Positions 10,001 through 16,410 of a DNA stretch of 64,000 nt are shown in pieces (position 1 is the stretch's first letter; every line of letters begins with the position of its first letter). Location of the stretch: assembly GCA_963792405.1 (NCBI GenBank), contig CAWBVU010000006.1, positions 496,001 through 560,000 of the forward strand, written 5' to 3'. The stretch comes from SZUA-442 sp963792405. GTDB taxonomy: Bacteria; Actinomycetota; Acidimicrobiia; Spongiisociales; UBA5794. The position numbers and the translations under genes are program-made. A model generated the notes under the pieces. It ran no database searches. It was not told the origin of the DNA and saw nothing but the letters and a program-made list of their open reading frames with translations.

Positions 10001-10116
10001 AGTCGTTGCACGATGGTCGTCGTCTTCCCCGTGCCCGCGCCCGCCGAGATCCGCAACGGCTCGGGGCCGTAGCCGATGATGTCCGCCTGCTCCGGTGTGG
10101 GGGAGAAGGTCGTCAT
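7075..10116 (-). CDS. adnB: UvrD-type helicase with C-terminal PD-(D/E)XK nuclease, AdnB-like
   Basis: 1013 residues. The N-terminal SF1A motor has Walker A ISAGAGTGKTTTIVQRL (about 24-40), Walker B LLDEYQDT, and the late motif VYLPDVARTVFPG/LAYVAVTRAKHRL. The C-terminal RecB-like nuclease shows EIVDYKSG and four cysteines expected to hold a 4Fe-4S cluster (one in CPLKFAR, then CRWCDFLHIC). Family knowledge: mycobacterial AdnA/AdnB are both helicase-nuclease fusions that resect double-strand breaks. The start ATG at 10116 overlaps the previous stop (ATGA), so it is translationally coupled to the AdnA-like subunit, as in the mycobacterial pair. A stand-alone UvrD-nuclease is the alternative. 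Confidence 0.85.
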   Translation of the reverse strand: MTTFSPTPEQADIIGYGPEPLRISAGAGTGKTTTIVQRLASMVERGGDPTRALGITFTNKAAGELRDRLRDAVGGHADGREVEVATYHSFAASLLDEFGARIGYRSAGVLMDEGHRFELSARVLRSLQGTSLDLTKIPNLRKDVLMVSDALNDNLLDASDVHAAAPSSRDDTWDTRLALVDAAAAFAEAKANLGLIEYSDLIRRAVELVERHPDIAEEVASRYDTVLLDEYQDTDRAQRMLLRAIFAGRVPVTAVGDTDQTIYEWRGASIQNFEGFPVDFPTSEGAAAPTLPLSVNRRSDRRILDLANAIRTELPAAEGAEPLTPREGAGDGAVVTAWFSTEREEAAWIASEMARRFDEGVTHADMAVLCRRRDSLKVVAEELRRAGIPFIVSSTSDLLEIPEVADLVAWLRVLAHPTDEPSLLRILMGGRYRLGMADIASLATLVDRRQGSGLLAAVLDPGSLASLPSPSADALRSFATTYAGLFGASQAASVTATIDATIAALDYWGEVAALPSHRATTARLNISKLIDLADRWHPLDGVSTLTGFLRYLDALAEPGRAEELDSVELPTADAVMLLTAHGAKGLEWSDVYLPDVARTVFPGTAHAYYDPLTSPQALPYAIRLDAEAMAEVDAVPDPGERRKLLRVRHRDQEWRLAYVAVTRAKHRLVISGHAWHRDNTTPRTPSELLEMARRVPGATTGPVVDDPGPRPPYQAHVAMAPPADPLFPEGWANALRSASEDPAWIARQFPDLADAVAERTGQLRLELASLHAPATGERRDAFSTSVTNLVALAECPLKFARIQHDRLPRRPRRSARLGTELHRRIELHNLGVIPLEHAEAAVYDTATSEVLAAGADGVDPWRSFTSSRFHDATPILVETPFEITIDGRSLRGKVDAVYGDVDHWEIVDYKSGVPGDADARRVQLQSYALAGAAGAFGRAMPEDVDVTFAYFGTSPATEVTEGVDTPWLADASQTVGRLLAQAEEGPFPAVPSPACRWCDFLHICEAGQRQVGD

Positions 10117-13085
10117 GCCGAGAACGCCTCCTGCCCCACGTGCATGGCAGGGCAGGTCGTCGCGACGGGGCACCTGCCACATCCCTTGTTCGGAATGGCA
10201 GGGAATTGCTCGTCGGCGATCGCCCGGGCGATCTCGACGAGCCTGCTGCGCACCCGTTCGAGGTTCTCCATGTCGAAGTGCCGCACGGCGATCGAGTCCC
10301 TCGTCGGCGACGCCGCCGGGTACCAGAACGATGCGCCGCCCACTCGGCCCGCTCCGGCGACGTCCGGGTGGTCCGACGCCGCGAGCACGTAGTAGCCGAG
10401 CTGGAGTGACACCGAAGCTTCGGCCACGCTGAGCGCTGTGGCCGACGTCTTGTAGTCGATCACGGTCAGGTGCTCGCCCAGCGCCTCGACCCGGTCCGCC
10501 CGACCCCTCCAGGAGGTGCCATCGAGGTCGAGGTCGAGCGTGAGTTCCACCGACACGGGCGTCGCTGAGCTCGGCCAGCGTGCGTACATCGCTTCGAGGA
10601 TGCGGTGGGCCCTGCGCTTCCATGCCGCTGCGACGGCATCGTCACCGAACCCTGCCTCGTCCCACAGGTCGTCGAGCCAGGCGGAGGCGTCCTCGATGGT
10701 GCTGCGAACCCGCCCGGCGTCCATGGCCTCGCGTTCGGCCTTCTCGAGGACGTCGTGGACGACGGTGCCGAGCTTCATGTACACCGAATCCTCCGACACG
10801 GTGAGGAGGTGGCGCTCGAATGCGTACCGTCGAGGGCATGTGTCGTAGGTCTCCGCCCTGCTCGGCGAGAGCCGCAGCGGTGTCGACACGATGCCGGTGT
10901 CGCCGCCCTTCTGGCGCGTGCCGTAGCGATCGAGGGGATCCCCGATCCGCTCGCCACCCGTGGCGAGGAGCGCGAGCCCGCCGATCCGATCGACGGGATC
11001 GGCCGAGGGGTCGGCGACGGTGCGGCGCACCGATGCGATGAACGATCGGGGCGTGAGCGGTCGGCCCTCGCGCCGAGGGCTGGAGGTGGGGGCGATGAGG
11101 GCCATGAAGCGACTCGGTGCGCTGCCGGATCCGAGGTCGTGGGCGACGGTCGCGGTGACGACGATGCGCGAGGTCGATCTCGTCATCGCGGTGTAGGCGA
11201 GGCGCCGCTCCTCGTCGAGCCGGAAGGTCACGTATTCCGAGGTCGGGGAGGGGAGGTGCGGGTGGAGGTGGCGGACACCGAGCATCGAGTCCCGCGTTCG
11301 CAGGTCGGGCAGCGTTCCCTCGACGGCGTCGGCGATGTAGACGGCATCGAATTCGGTGCCCTTCGAGCGGTGCATCGTGGCGATCGTGACGCCCGACCCC
11401 TCGCGCACGGCGAACAGCGGATCGGCCTCGAAGTCGTACCGGGCCGCGAGCTCGCTGAGGTCCATGAGTGTCGCGTCGCCTGCTCGTTGGCTGATCCGCC
11501 CCACGACCTGCGCGTAGGCAGACCAGGCGCGCCTGGCGCGTGCGTGCTCCGGGTCGAGTGCGACCTCGACCAGGTGGGGGAGGTGCGACCACAGGTGCCA
11601 CAGGCCCTCGTCGGCGGTCGAGACCGCGCACCACGACGGATCCTCGATCAGGTCGGCAAGGGCGTCGAGGCCCTGGGACATCGAACGCATCCACGCGATC
11701 CAATCGGCACGTTCCTGCGGGAGCGTCGAGACGAGGCCCTGCGGCAGGCCGATGAACGGCCCGAGGAGGACCCTGCGCAGCGATGCCTCCGCATCGGGAT
11801 GATCGCCCGCCGCACGGACCAGGTCGTGCACGAAGCGGATGATCGGCTCGTCGACGAGGCGCTCGTCGGTGTGGGTGTGGTCGATGTGGCGCCGGTCGAG
11901 GGCACGGGCGAGATCGTCGACGAACGGTCCCTGCGTGCGCACGAACACGGCGATGCGCTCGAGTGGCACACCCTCGGCGAGGTGGATGCGCTCGATGTCG
12001 GCGGCGATCCAATCGGCCTCCTCACCGATGGTCCCGAACTCGTGGCATGCGACCGAGCCACCGGCGCGGGTGCTGAGGACCTTGCCCGCGCCGCCCGGCA
12101 GCTCCCGTGCGGTGACGGAGACGGCAGCATCGAGGATCTCCTCCGGCACGCGCAACGACGTCGTCAGGACCAGTCGCTCCGTGTCGGCGCCGAGTGCCGC
12201 CTCCACGTCGCTCGGGAAGGAGAAGACGTTGTTCACGTCGGCCCCCCGGAACGAGTAGATCGACTGGTACGGGTCCGCCGCGACGGTGAGGCCACCGTGG
12301 GCGCGGGCGAGAGCGAGGAGGAGCTTCGCCTGGACCGGTGCCGCGTCCTGGTATTCGTCGGCGACGATCAACCGATACGCCGGTGATGCCTCGTCGACGG
12401 AGGTCACGATGCGCAGCGCCTCGGTCAGCATCAGGCCGTAGTCGATACGCAGACGCACCTTGAGGGTGTCCCGGTAGCGATCGATGAACGCGGGGAGCGC
12501 CCGCCAGTCGTCCCGACCGAAGGCAGCGACATCCCCGCCGTCGAGCCCCTGCTCGCTCGCCCGCAGGAGGAAATCCGTGACCTCGGCAGCCATCAGGTCG
12601 TCGTCGAGGAACGGCCGCATCGTGAGCGGCCATCGAGCCGGGTCCTCCGAGGCGAGCAGCTCGGCGACGAGGCGCTCCTGTTCCACGCCCGTGAGGATCG
12701 ACGGCGGCGCCGCCCATCCGATCGCGGTGGCATGGGACTCGACGAGGGCCATGGCGAGTGAGTGGTGGGTGGCGACGGTGACCCGGTGTGCGGAGGGACC
12801 CGCCAGGTCCCGCAGGCGCGCACGCATCGCGGACACGCCGTCCCTGGAGAAGCCCAGCACGAGCACCTCCGAGGGATCCACCGCGCCGCTCGTCATCGCG
12901 TGCGCGACCCGTCGGCACAGGAACTCGGTCTTCCCGGTACCGGGTCCTCCCACGATGAGCTGGGGGTGTCCGGGAGCGGGGACGTGGCCGTCCCATTCCT
13001 GCGGACCGATGCGCACCTCCGACGGGATGTCGAGCGGCAGTGCGTCCTGGATGACTCCTGATGGCCGACGGCGGCGGTCAGTCAA
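10113..13085 (-). CDS. adnA: UvrD-type helicase with C-terminal PD-(D/E)XK nuclease, AdnA-like
   Basis: About 990 residues. Walker A is IVGGPGTGKTEFLCRRV, Walker B IVADEYQDA, and helicase motif VI lies at LAYTAMTRSTSRIVV. The C-terminal nuclease has the histidine motif VVHDVLEKAE, the catalytic LTVIDYKTS, and cysteines in YDTCPRRYAF and CGRCPVATTC for an iron-sulfur staple. No ATG or GTG is well placed. TTG at 13085 has GAGGTG 8-9 nt upstream and overlaps the stop of the preceding nuclease gene by 8 bp, so I chose it; a longer start near 13202 would run deep into that gene. It forms the putative AdnAB complex with the downstream gene. Confidence 0.82.
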   Translation of the reverse strand: MTDRRRRPSGVIQDALPLDIPSEVRIGPQEWDGHVPAPGHPQLIVGGPGTGKTEFLCRRVAHAMTSGAVDPSEVLVLGFSRDGVSAMRARLRDLAGPSAHRVTVATHHSLAMALVESHATAIGWAAPPSILTGVEQERLVAELLASEDPARWPLTMRPFLDDDLMAAEVTDFLLRASEQGLDGGDVAAFGRDDWRALPAFIDRYRDTLKVRLRIDYGLMLTEALRIVTSVDEASPAYRLIVADEYQDAAPVQAKLLLALARAHGGLTVAADPYQSIYSFRGADVNNVFSFPSDVEAALGADTERLVLTTSLRVPEEILDAAVSVTARELPGGAGKVLSTRAGGSVACHEFGTIGEEADWIAADIERIHLAEGVPLERIAVFVRTQGPFVDDLARALDRRHIDHTHTDERLVDEPIIRFVHDLVRAAGDHPDAEASLRRVLLGPFIGLPQGLVSTLPQERADWIAWMRSMSQGLDALADLIEDPSWCAVSTADEGLWHLWSHLPHLVEVALDPEHARARRAWSAYAQVVGRISQRAGDATLMDLSELAARYDFEADPLFAVREGSGVTIATMHRSKGTEFDAVYIADAVEGTLPDLRTRDSMLGVRHLHPHLPSPTSEYVTFRLDEERRLAYTAMTRSTSRIVVTATVAHDLGSGSAPSRFMALIAPTSSPRREGRPLTPRSFIASVRRTVADPSADPVDRIGGLALLATGGERIGDPLDRYGTRQKGGDTGIVSTPLRLSPSRAETYDTCPRRYAFERHLLTVSEDSVYMKLGTVVHDVLEKAEREAMDAGRVRSTIEDASAWLDDLWDEAGFGDDAVAAAWKRRAHRILEAMYARWPSSATPVSVELTLDLDLDGTSWRGRADRVEALGEHLTVIDYKTSATALSVAEASVSLQLGYYVLAASDHPDVAGAGRVGGASFWYPAASPTRDSIAVRHFDMENLERVRSRLVEIARAIADEQFPAIPNKGCGRCPVATTCPAMHVGQEAFSA

Positions 13086-13944
13086 CGCCCGGCACCTCGC
13101 TCGGCGACGCCGGATTCCATGCGGGGCAGAGGTCGGCCTTGAAGTCACACCAGTCGCAGAGCGCAGAGGTGCGAGCGGGCCATGTGTCCGTCGTGATCGC
13201 ATCCTCGATCGCTGACCACAGCGCCTCGAGTTGCCGGTGCATGGCGTCGAGCTGGCGATCGGTGATGTCCATGGTGTACTCGGTCGGTCCGTTCAGGTAG
13301 AGGAGCCTCACGCGATGGGGCGCCTCGCCCCGTGTGATCCGGATGAGGAGGGCGTAGATCTTCAGCGCGAAGAAGGCCTTCTGTGCGTACTGCTCAGGCG
13401 GCGCCTTGCCCGTCTTGTAGTCCGTGATCACCAGCACCCGCCGTTCGATGCCGTCCGGTCCGACCTCCGTGACGTGCTCCATCCGGTCGAGGATGCCCCT
13501 GATCGTCATGTCACCGACCTCGACGGTGAGGTCCATCTCGAGCTCGTCCGGCTCGAAGCTCGCGGGGTCCTCCATCCGGAAGTAGTCGGCGAGCAGGTGC
13601 AGGCTCTCGATGCCCCATGCCCGTTCCTCGTCGACGGATGGGAACAGGTCCGGGTAGTCGGTCGCCTTGAGTTCCGCCCATGCCTCACGGAAGAGGTCGT
13701 AGAGGCGTTCGGGTGTCCGCGCGGTGGCGGGCTCGGCGAAGAGGCGTTCGAGGGCGAGGTGCGCGGCGGTGCCCCGCGCCTGGTGGGGGGTCGGCGCCGT
13801 CGGGATCCGGTCGATCGCCTTGAACTTGTAGAGCTGCGGGCAGGTCTTGAAGTCGCTCGCCCTGCTCGGGGACAGCGTCCTGAGCGACGGGAGCTCCATG
13901 TCGGTCTCGATCGCCACTCCGGCAGCTGTGTCATCCGTCTCCAT
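13078..13944 (-). CDS. RecB family PD-(D/E)XK exonuclease
   Basis: A 288-residue stand-alone nuclease of the RecB/Cas4-like superfamily. It begins with LSPSRASDFKTCPQLYKFK (first cluster Cys), followed by ARGTAAHLALERLF (His motif), ILDRMEH, VLVITDYKTG (catalytic D-x-K) and a terminal CDWCDFKADLCPAW Cys triad. This predicts a 4Fe-4S-stabilised DNA exonuclease. ATG 13944 is supported by TACAGT 7 nt upstream (leaderless); a second ATG at 13899 is possible. It is the first gene of the operon with the AdnA- and AdnB-like genes, which points to a role in break processing. Confidence 0.88.
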   Translation of the reverse strand: METDDTAAGVAIETDMELPSLRTLSPSRASDFKTCPQLYKFKAIDRIPTAPTPHQARGTAAHLALERLFAEPATARTPERLYDLFREAWAELKATDYPDLFPSVDEERAWGIESLHLLADYFRMEDPASFEPDELEMDLTVEVGDMTIRGILDRMEHVTEVGPDGIERRVLVITDYKTGKAPPEQYAQKAFFALKIYALLIRITRGEAPHRVRLLYLNGPTEYTMDITDRQLDAMHRQLEALWSAIEDAITTDTWPARTSALCDWCDFKADLCPAWNPASPSEVPGVD

Positions 13945-14017
13945 GCCTCGGACTGTACCGGCGGCGTGTGACACGAATCGATCGCCGGGAATGCTGTGGG
14001 TGGCTCCACGGGTCAGC

Positions 14018-14090
14018 GCGAAAACTCGGCGCAGCACGCGAAAAGCATGCAGCGTTTCGGTTTGCCCGAGCCCGCGCGGGTGCCTACCTT
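14018..14090 (+). promoter_or_regulatory. promoter module of structured RNA 1 (double GCGAAAA box)
   Basis: GCGAAAA occurs at 14018-14024 and again at 14038-14044, exactly 20 bp apart (two helical turns). CAGCGTT follows at 14050, then a -35-like TTGCCC (14062-14067), a 17-bp spacer and TACCTT (14085-14090). The same elements at the same spacing precede the second RNA at 15216. The repeated boxes look like binding sites for an activator or repressor, or A-tract UP elements. Which protein binds is unknown. Confidence 0.7.
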
Positions 14091-14096
14091 TGCGTC

Positions 14097-14494
14097 ACTC
14101 GAGGGGTGAGAGCCCCGAGAGTTCGGCACGGTCGGCCCTTCGGGGGCGACCACCGGGAAACCGGGCCGAAGCGGGCGGGGGCGACCCCGACCGCGACGAT
14201 CGACCGCCTCGGCGGTCGGTCCGCCTCGAGAGGGAGCCCAGCCTTCGACAGGCGACGGAGCACCGCCCCTGCGGTGGTGATCCCACCCCCGAGGGGCTAC
14301 GGCCCCGGAGGGATCCGCTCAGCGGCCTCGGTCGAGGAGCGGGGTTCGGACCGGGTGCGGGTTCGCCCGCAGGCGGAACGAACGGCCGGATGGCGTCAGG
14401 CGACTGCCGTGATCCGGATTGGAGTGGTCCTCGTGTCCACTTCGGCGGAACCCCGAGAGGGCGAGACTCCGGTCGAGCTTTCTCGGGGTTTCTG
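14097..14494 (+). ncRNA. structured non-coding RNA, copy 1 (unrecognised family)
   Basis: About 400 nt with no credible coding frame, starting about 7 nt after a good promoter and ending in a 10-bp terminator stem (14449-14458 with 14481-14490) followed by TCTGC. Hairpins seen: CTC-GA-GGGGT with GAGA loop (14098-14121); UUCGGC/GCCGAA (14122-14127 with 14165-14170) enclosing GGTCG-G-CCC with UUCG loop and CCGG-GAAA-CCGG; GCGG-GC-GGGG-GCGA-CCCC-GA-CCGC (14171-14194); a CGACCGC hairpin (14201-14218); CACCGC-CCCT-GCGGTG; GCGGG-TTCG-CCCGC. The first three have counterparts in copy 2 with compensatory changes. It has no RNase P, tmRNA or SRP signature that I can find. An RNA polymerase-binding RNA (6S/Ms1-like) or a new class are possibilities. 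Confidence 0.72.
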
Positions 14495-14554
14495 CATTGG
14501 TCGGGTCACCTGCATGTCTCGGACCTTTCTGCGTTGCGTGCCGTCTCGCCGCGG

Positions 14555-15193
14555 TCAGGGGAGGGCGATGGCGCAGTTCGGCTGCCGTTCGAGGATCTGC
14601 ACGAGGCCATCGGGCTCGACCGACGTGAATCGCCCCGCCACGTGTTCGGGCTCCGTGCCGTCGATCGTGAACACGGCCTGATCGAGCGTCTCGTCGTCGA
14701 CCACCTCCAGGCGATCGCCGAGCAGGCGCTCCACCTGGGGGCGGGCCATGCCGAGGCCCACACCGTCGCCGGTCGTCAGGCCGAGGGCGCGTACGTCCTC
14801 GGCGTTGCCGGTCACGGGATCGAAGCCATAGGTCCATGTGTGGAGGGTCGAGCTCGGGTCGGACCCGGCGAACAGCAGGACCAGGTTGCCCCACGACACC
14901 AGCCGTGTCGGCACGATCACACCGTCCTCGGACGTGCAGGTGGGTACCTGCAGGGTGCTCTCGGCGTCGCTCGAGTCTGCGTCCCATCCCCCGATGGCCT
15001 GGGAGATGCCGGCGATGACCTCCTCGGCGGGGTCACCGACGAGGTACGTGCCGATGCCGTCGGGGCGGAGGTCGAGTGAGGACGCCCCTGGCGGGCGGTT
15101 GGTCCCGCCCTGGTCGCCTGCGCAGGCCGACAGGGCGAGCATGCCGACGAGAAGGGGGGCGATGACGAGAATCGGGACGGTGCGATGGGCCAC
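14555..15193 (-). CDS. secreted lipoprotein of unknown function
   Basis: 212 residues starting at GTG 15193 with TAGGCT 7 nt upstream (leaderless). The N-terminus is a lipoprotein signal: hydrophobic VPILVIAPLLVGMLALS followed by lipobox LSAC, so the mature protein should be lipid-anchored outside the membrane. The body has no domain I recognise. A phrase such as GLGMARPQVERLLGDRLEVV resembles repeats in small extracellular beta proteins, but this is weak. It lies between two related non-coding RNA loci on the other strand. Its promoter region contains the first GCGAAAA box of copy 2. Confidence 0.7.
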   Translation of the reverse strand: MAHRTVPILVIAPLLVGMLALSACAGDQGGTNRPPGASSLDLRPDGIGTYLVGDPAEEVIAGISQAIGGWDADSSDAESTLQVPTCTSEDGVIVPTRLVSWGNLVLLFAGSDPSSTLHTWTYGFDPVTGNAEDVRALGLTTGDGVGLGMARPQVERLLGDRLEVVDDETLDQAVFTIDGTEPEHVAGRFTSVEPDGLVQILERQPNCAIALP

Positions 15194-15215
15194 GCGCGGG
15201 AGCCTACCCGCGGTC

Positions 15216-15288
15216 GCGAAAACTGCCCGAGGATCGCGAAAACCAGACAGCGTTCTGGCTTGCAGTAGGTGCTCGTGGGGTGCTTTCA
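15216..15288 (+). promoter_or_regulatory. promoter module of structured RNA 2 (double GCGAAAA box)
   Basis: GCGAAAA at 15216-15222 and 15236-15242 (20 bp apart), CAGCGTT at 15248 and TTGCAG (-35) at 15260-15265. All offsets equal those of the module at 14018. The -10 counterpart is weak (CTTTCA 15283-15288). The first box falls between the lipoprotein -10 (15201-15206, minus strand) and its -35 region, so a protein bound here could control both directions. Confidence 0.65.
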
Positions 15289-15293
15289 TGTCA

Positions 15294-15550
15294 GAAGTGC
15301 AGAGGGGGAGACCCCGATGCAGGCGCCACGGGGAGACCCGGGGCGCTCCCGGAAACGGGCGTCCCAGCGGGGAACACCCTCGGGTGGAAGGGGCGAAAGC
15401 CCGCCTGACGGCTTCGGTCGGAGGGATGCGCTGGGAGGCCGTGGGCCTCGGCCCATGGCGACTCCGCCTCGGCGGAGTGTCGGCTCCGGCTGCAAGGCCG
15501 GTTGCCCGGCAGAGGAACCCCAAGGGGGCTTCGGCTTCCTTGGGGTTTCT
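15294..15550 (+). ncRNA. structured non-coding RNA, copy 2 (same family as copy 1)
   Basis: About 255 nt. Hairpins: GCA-GA-GGGG-GAGA-CCCC-GA-TGC (15299-15320), with the same tandem GA internal loop and GAGA tetraloop as copy 1 but three swapped outer pairs; GCGCC-A-CGGG-GAGA-CCCG-G-GGCGC (15323-15346); CCCG-GAAA-CGGG (15348-15359); CCCAGCG/CGCTGGG (15363-15369 with 15429-15435) enclosing small CTCG- and GAAA-loop hairpins; two long GC stems (about 15438-15480). It ends with a terminator of 10 bp plus wobble pairs (15516-15525 with 15538-15547) capped by C(UUCG)G, then TTTCT. The next gene starts 106 nt later from its own leaderless promoter, so this is probably a free-standing RNA rather than a leader. 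Confidence 0.72.
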
Positions 15551-15655
15551 CGCGTCGTCCGTCGGTGCACCGGCAGGGAGGATGCCCCGTCACCACCGCG
15601 GAGGAAAGGGCCATTTGCGACGCATCCGGTCACGCGACCATGTAGTGTTCCGCGC

Positions 15656-16282
15656 ATGGCATGGCCCAGCGACGCACTCTCCGACGGCGAGGTGATCATC
15701 ACCTCGTTCCGACCCCATTGGAAGCTCCTCATCATCCCCGCCCTGTGGTTCATCGGTCTGTCGATCGCGATGATCCTCGTGGCGGTGAACCTCGACTTCG
15801 CCACGTGGATCGTGATCGCGGTCCTCGCGGTCTTCGTCGTGATCTTCGTGGTACGCCCCGCCGTCAATTGGTACTCGACCCGCTACGTGCTCACCAACGA
15901 GCGCCTCATCACCCGCACCGGCGTCATCGCCAAGACCGGAGTCGAGATCCCGCTCGAGAACATCACCAACGTGAACTTCTCGCAGTCGGTGATCGAGCGG
16001 ATCCTCGGAGCGGGCGACCTCGTCATCGAATCCGCGGGCACGAGCGGGCAGAGCAAGTTCTCGAACATCCCCCACCCGGACGCGTTCCAGGTGCTGCTCT
16101 ACAAGACGCGGGAGCAACGATCGGTGGAGATGTCCGGCTCGTACCGGCCTGAGCCGGCCCCCGCCCCCGCGGGGACCGACAAGGCGGACGCGATCCGCAA
16201 GCTCGCGGATCTCCACGCCGACGGGCTGATCTCCGACGAGGAGTACGAGGCGAAGCGCACGCAGCTCCTCGACGGGATGTGA
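15656..16282 (+). CDS. membrane PH-domain (bPH2/DUF304) protein with SHOCT tail
   Basis: 208 residues. Two transmembrane helices (about 22-65) precede a bacterial PH domain that opens RYVLTNERLITRTGVI and continues with EIPLENITNVNFSQS. A C-terminal SHOCT motif (IRKLADLHADGLISDEEYE) closes the protein. Such proteins are membrane-associated, with roles in envelope stress or oligomerisation; no enzyme activity is expected. ATG 15656 is supported by TAGTGT 7 nt upstream. The gene follows the second structured RNA. Confidence 0.85.
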   Translation: MAWPSDALSDGEVIITSFRPHWKLLIIPALWFIGLSIAMILVAVNLDFATWIVIAVLAVFVVIFVVRPAVNWYSTRYVLTNERLITRTGVIAKTGVEIPLENITNVNFSQSVIERILGAGDLVIESAGTSGQSKFSNIPHPDAFQVLLYKTREQRSVEMSGSYRPEPAPAPAGTDKADAIRKLADLHADGLISDEEYEAKRTQLLDGM

Positions 16283-16410
16283 TCAGGCCGCGCGAGGCGA
16301 TCCTCAGCTAGGGTGGTCCTTGGGAACCCTGGTAGCGGTGCGTCGTCCCCAGGATGGGACGGGCCGGGTCGCTCCCATGGTCCGACACCGATGGCTCGGG
16401 AGAGGGCACG

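Noticed and set aside
10605..12386. 593-residue plus-strand frame inside the AdnA-like gene
   Set aside because: Shadow frame; the minus strand carries intact helicase and nuclease motifs.
14097..14494. tmRNA, SRP RNA or riboswitch identity for the structured RNA
   Set aside because: No tag reading frame with tRNA-like ends, no SRP apical motif, no known aptamer core, and no downstream gene controlled in cis.
13847..15079. Long plus-strand frames over the structured RNA 1 region
   Set aside because: They cross the promoter module, hairpins and terminator; hairpins with compensatory changes fit an RNA, and translations have no domain.
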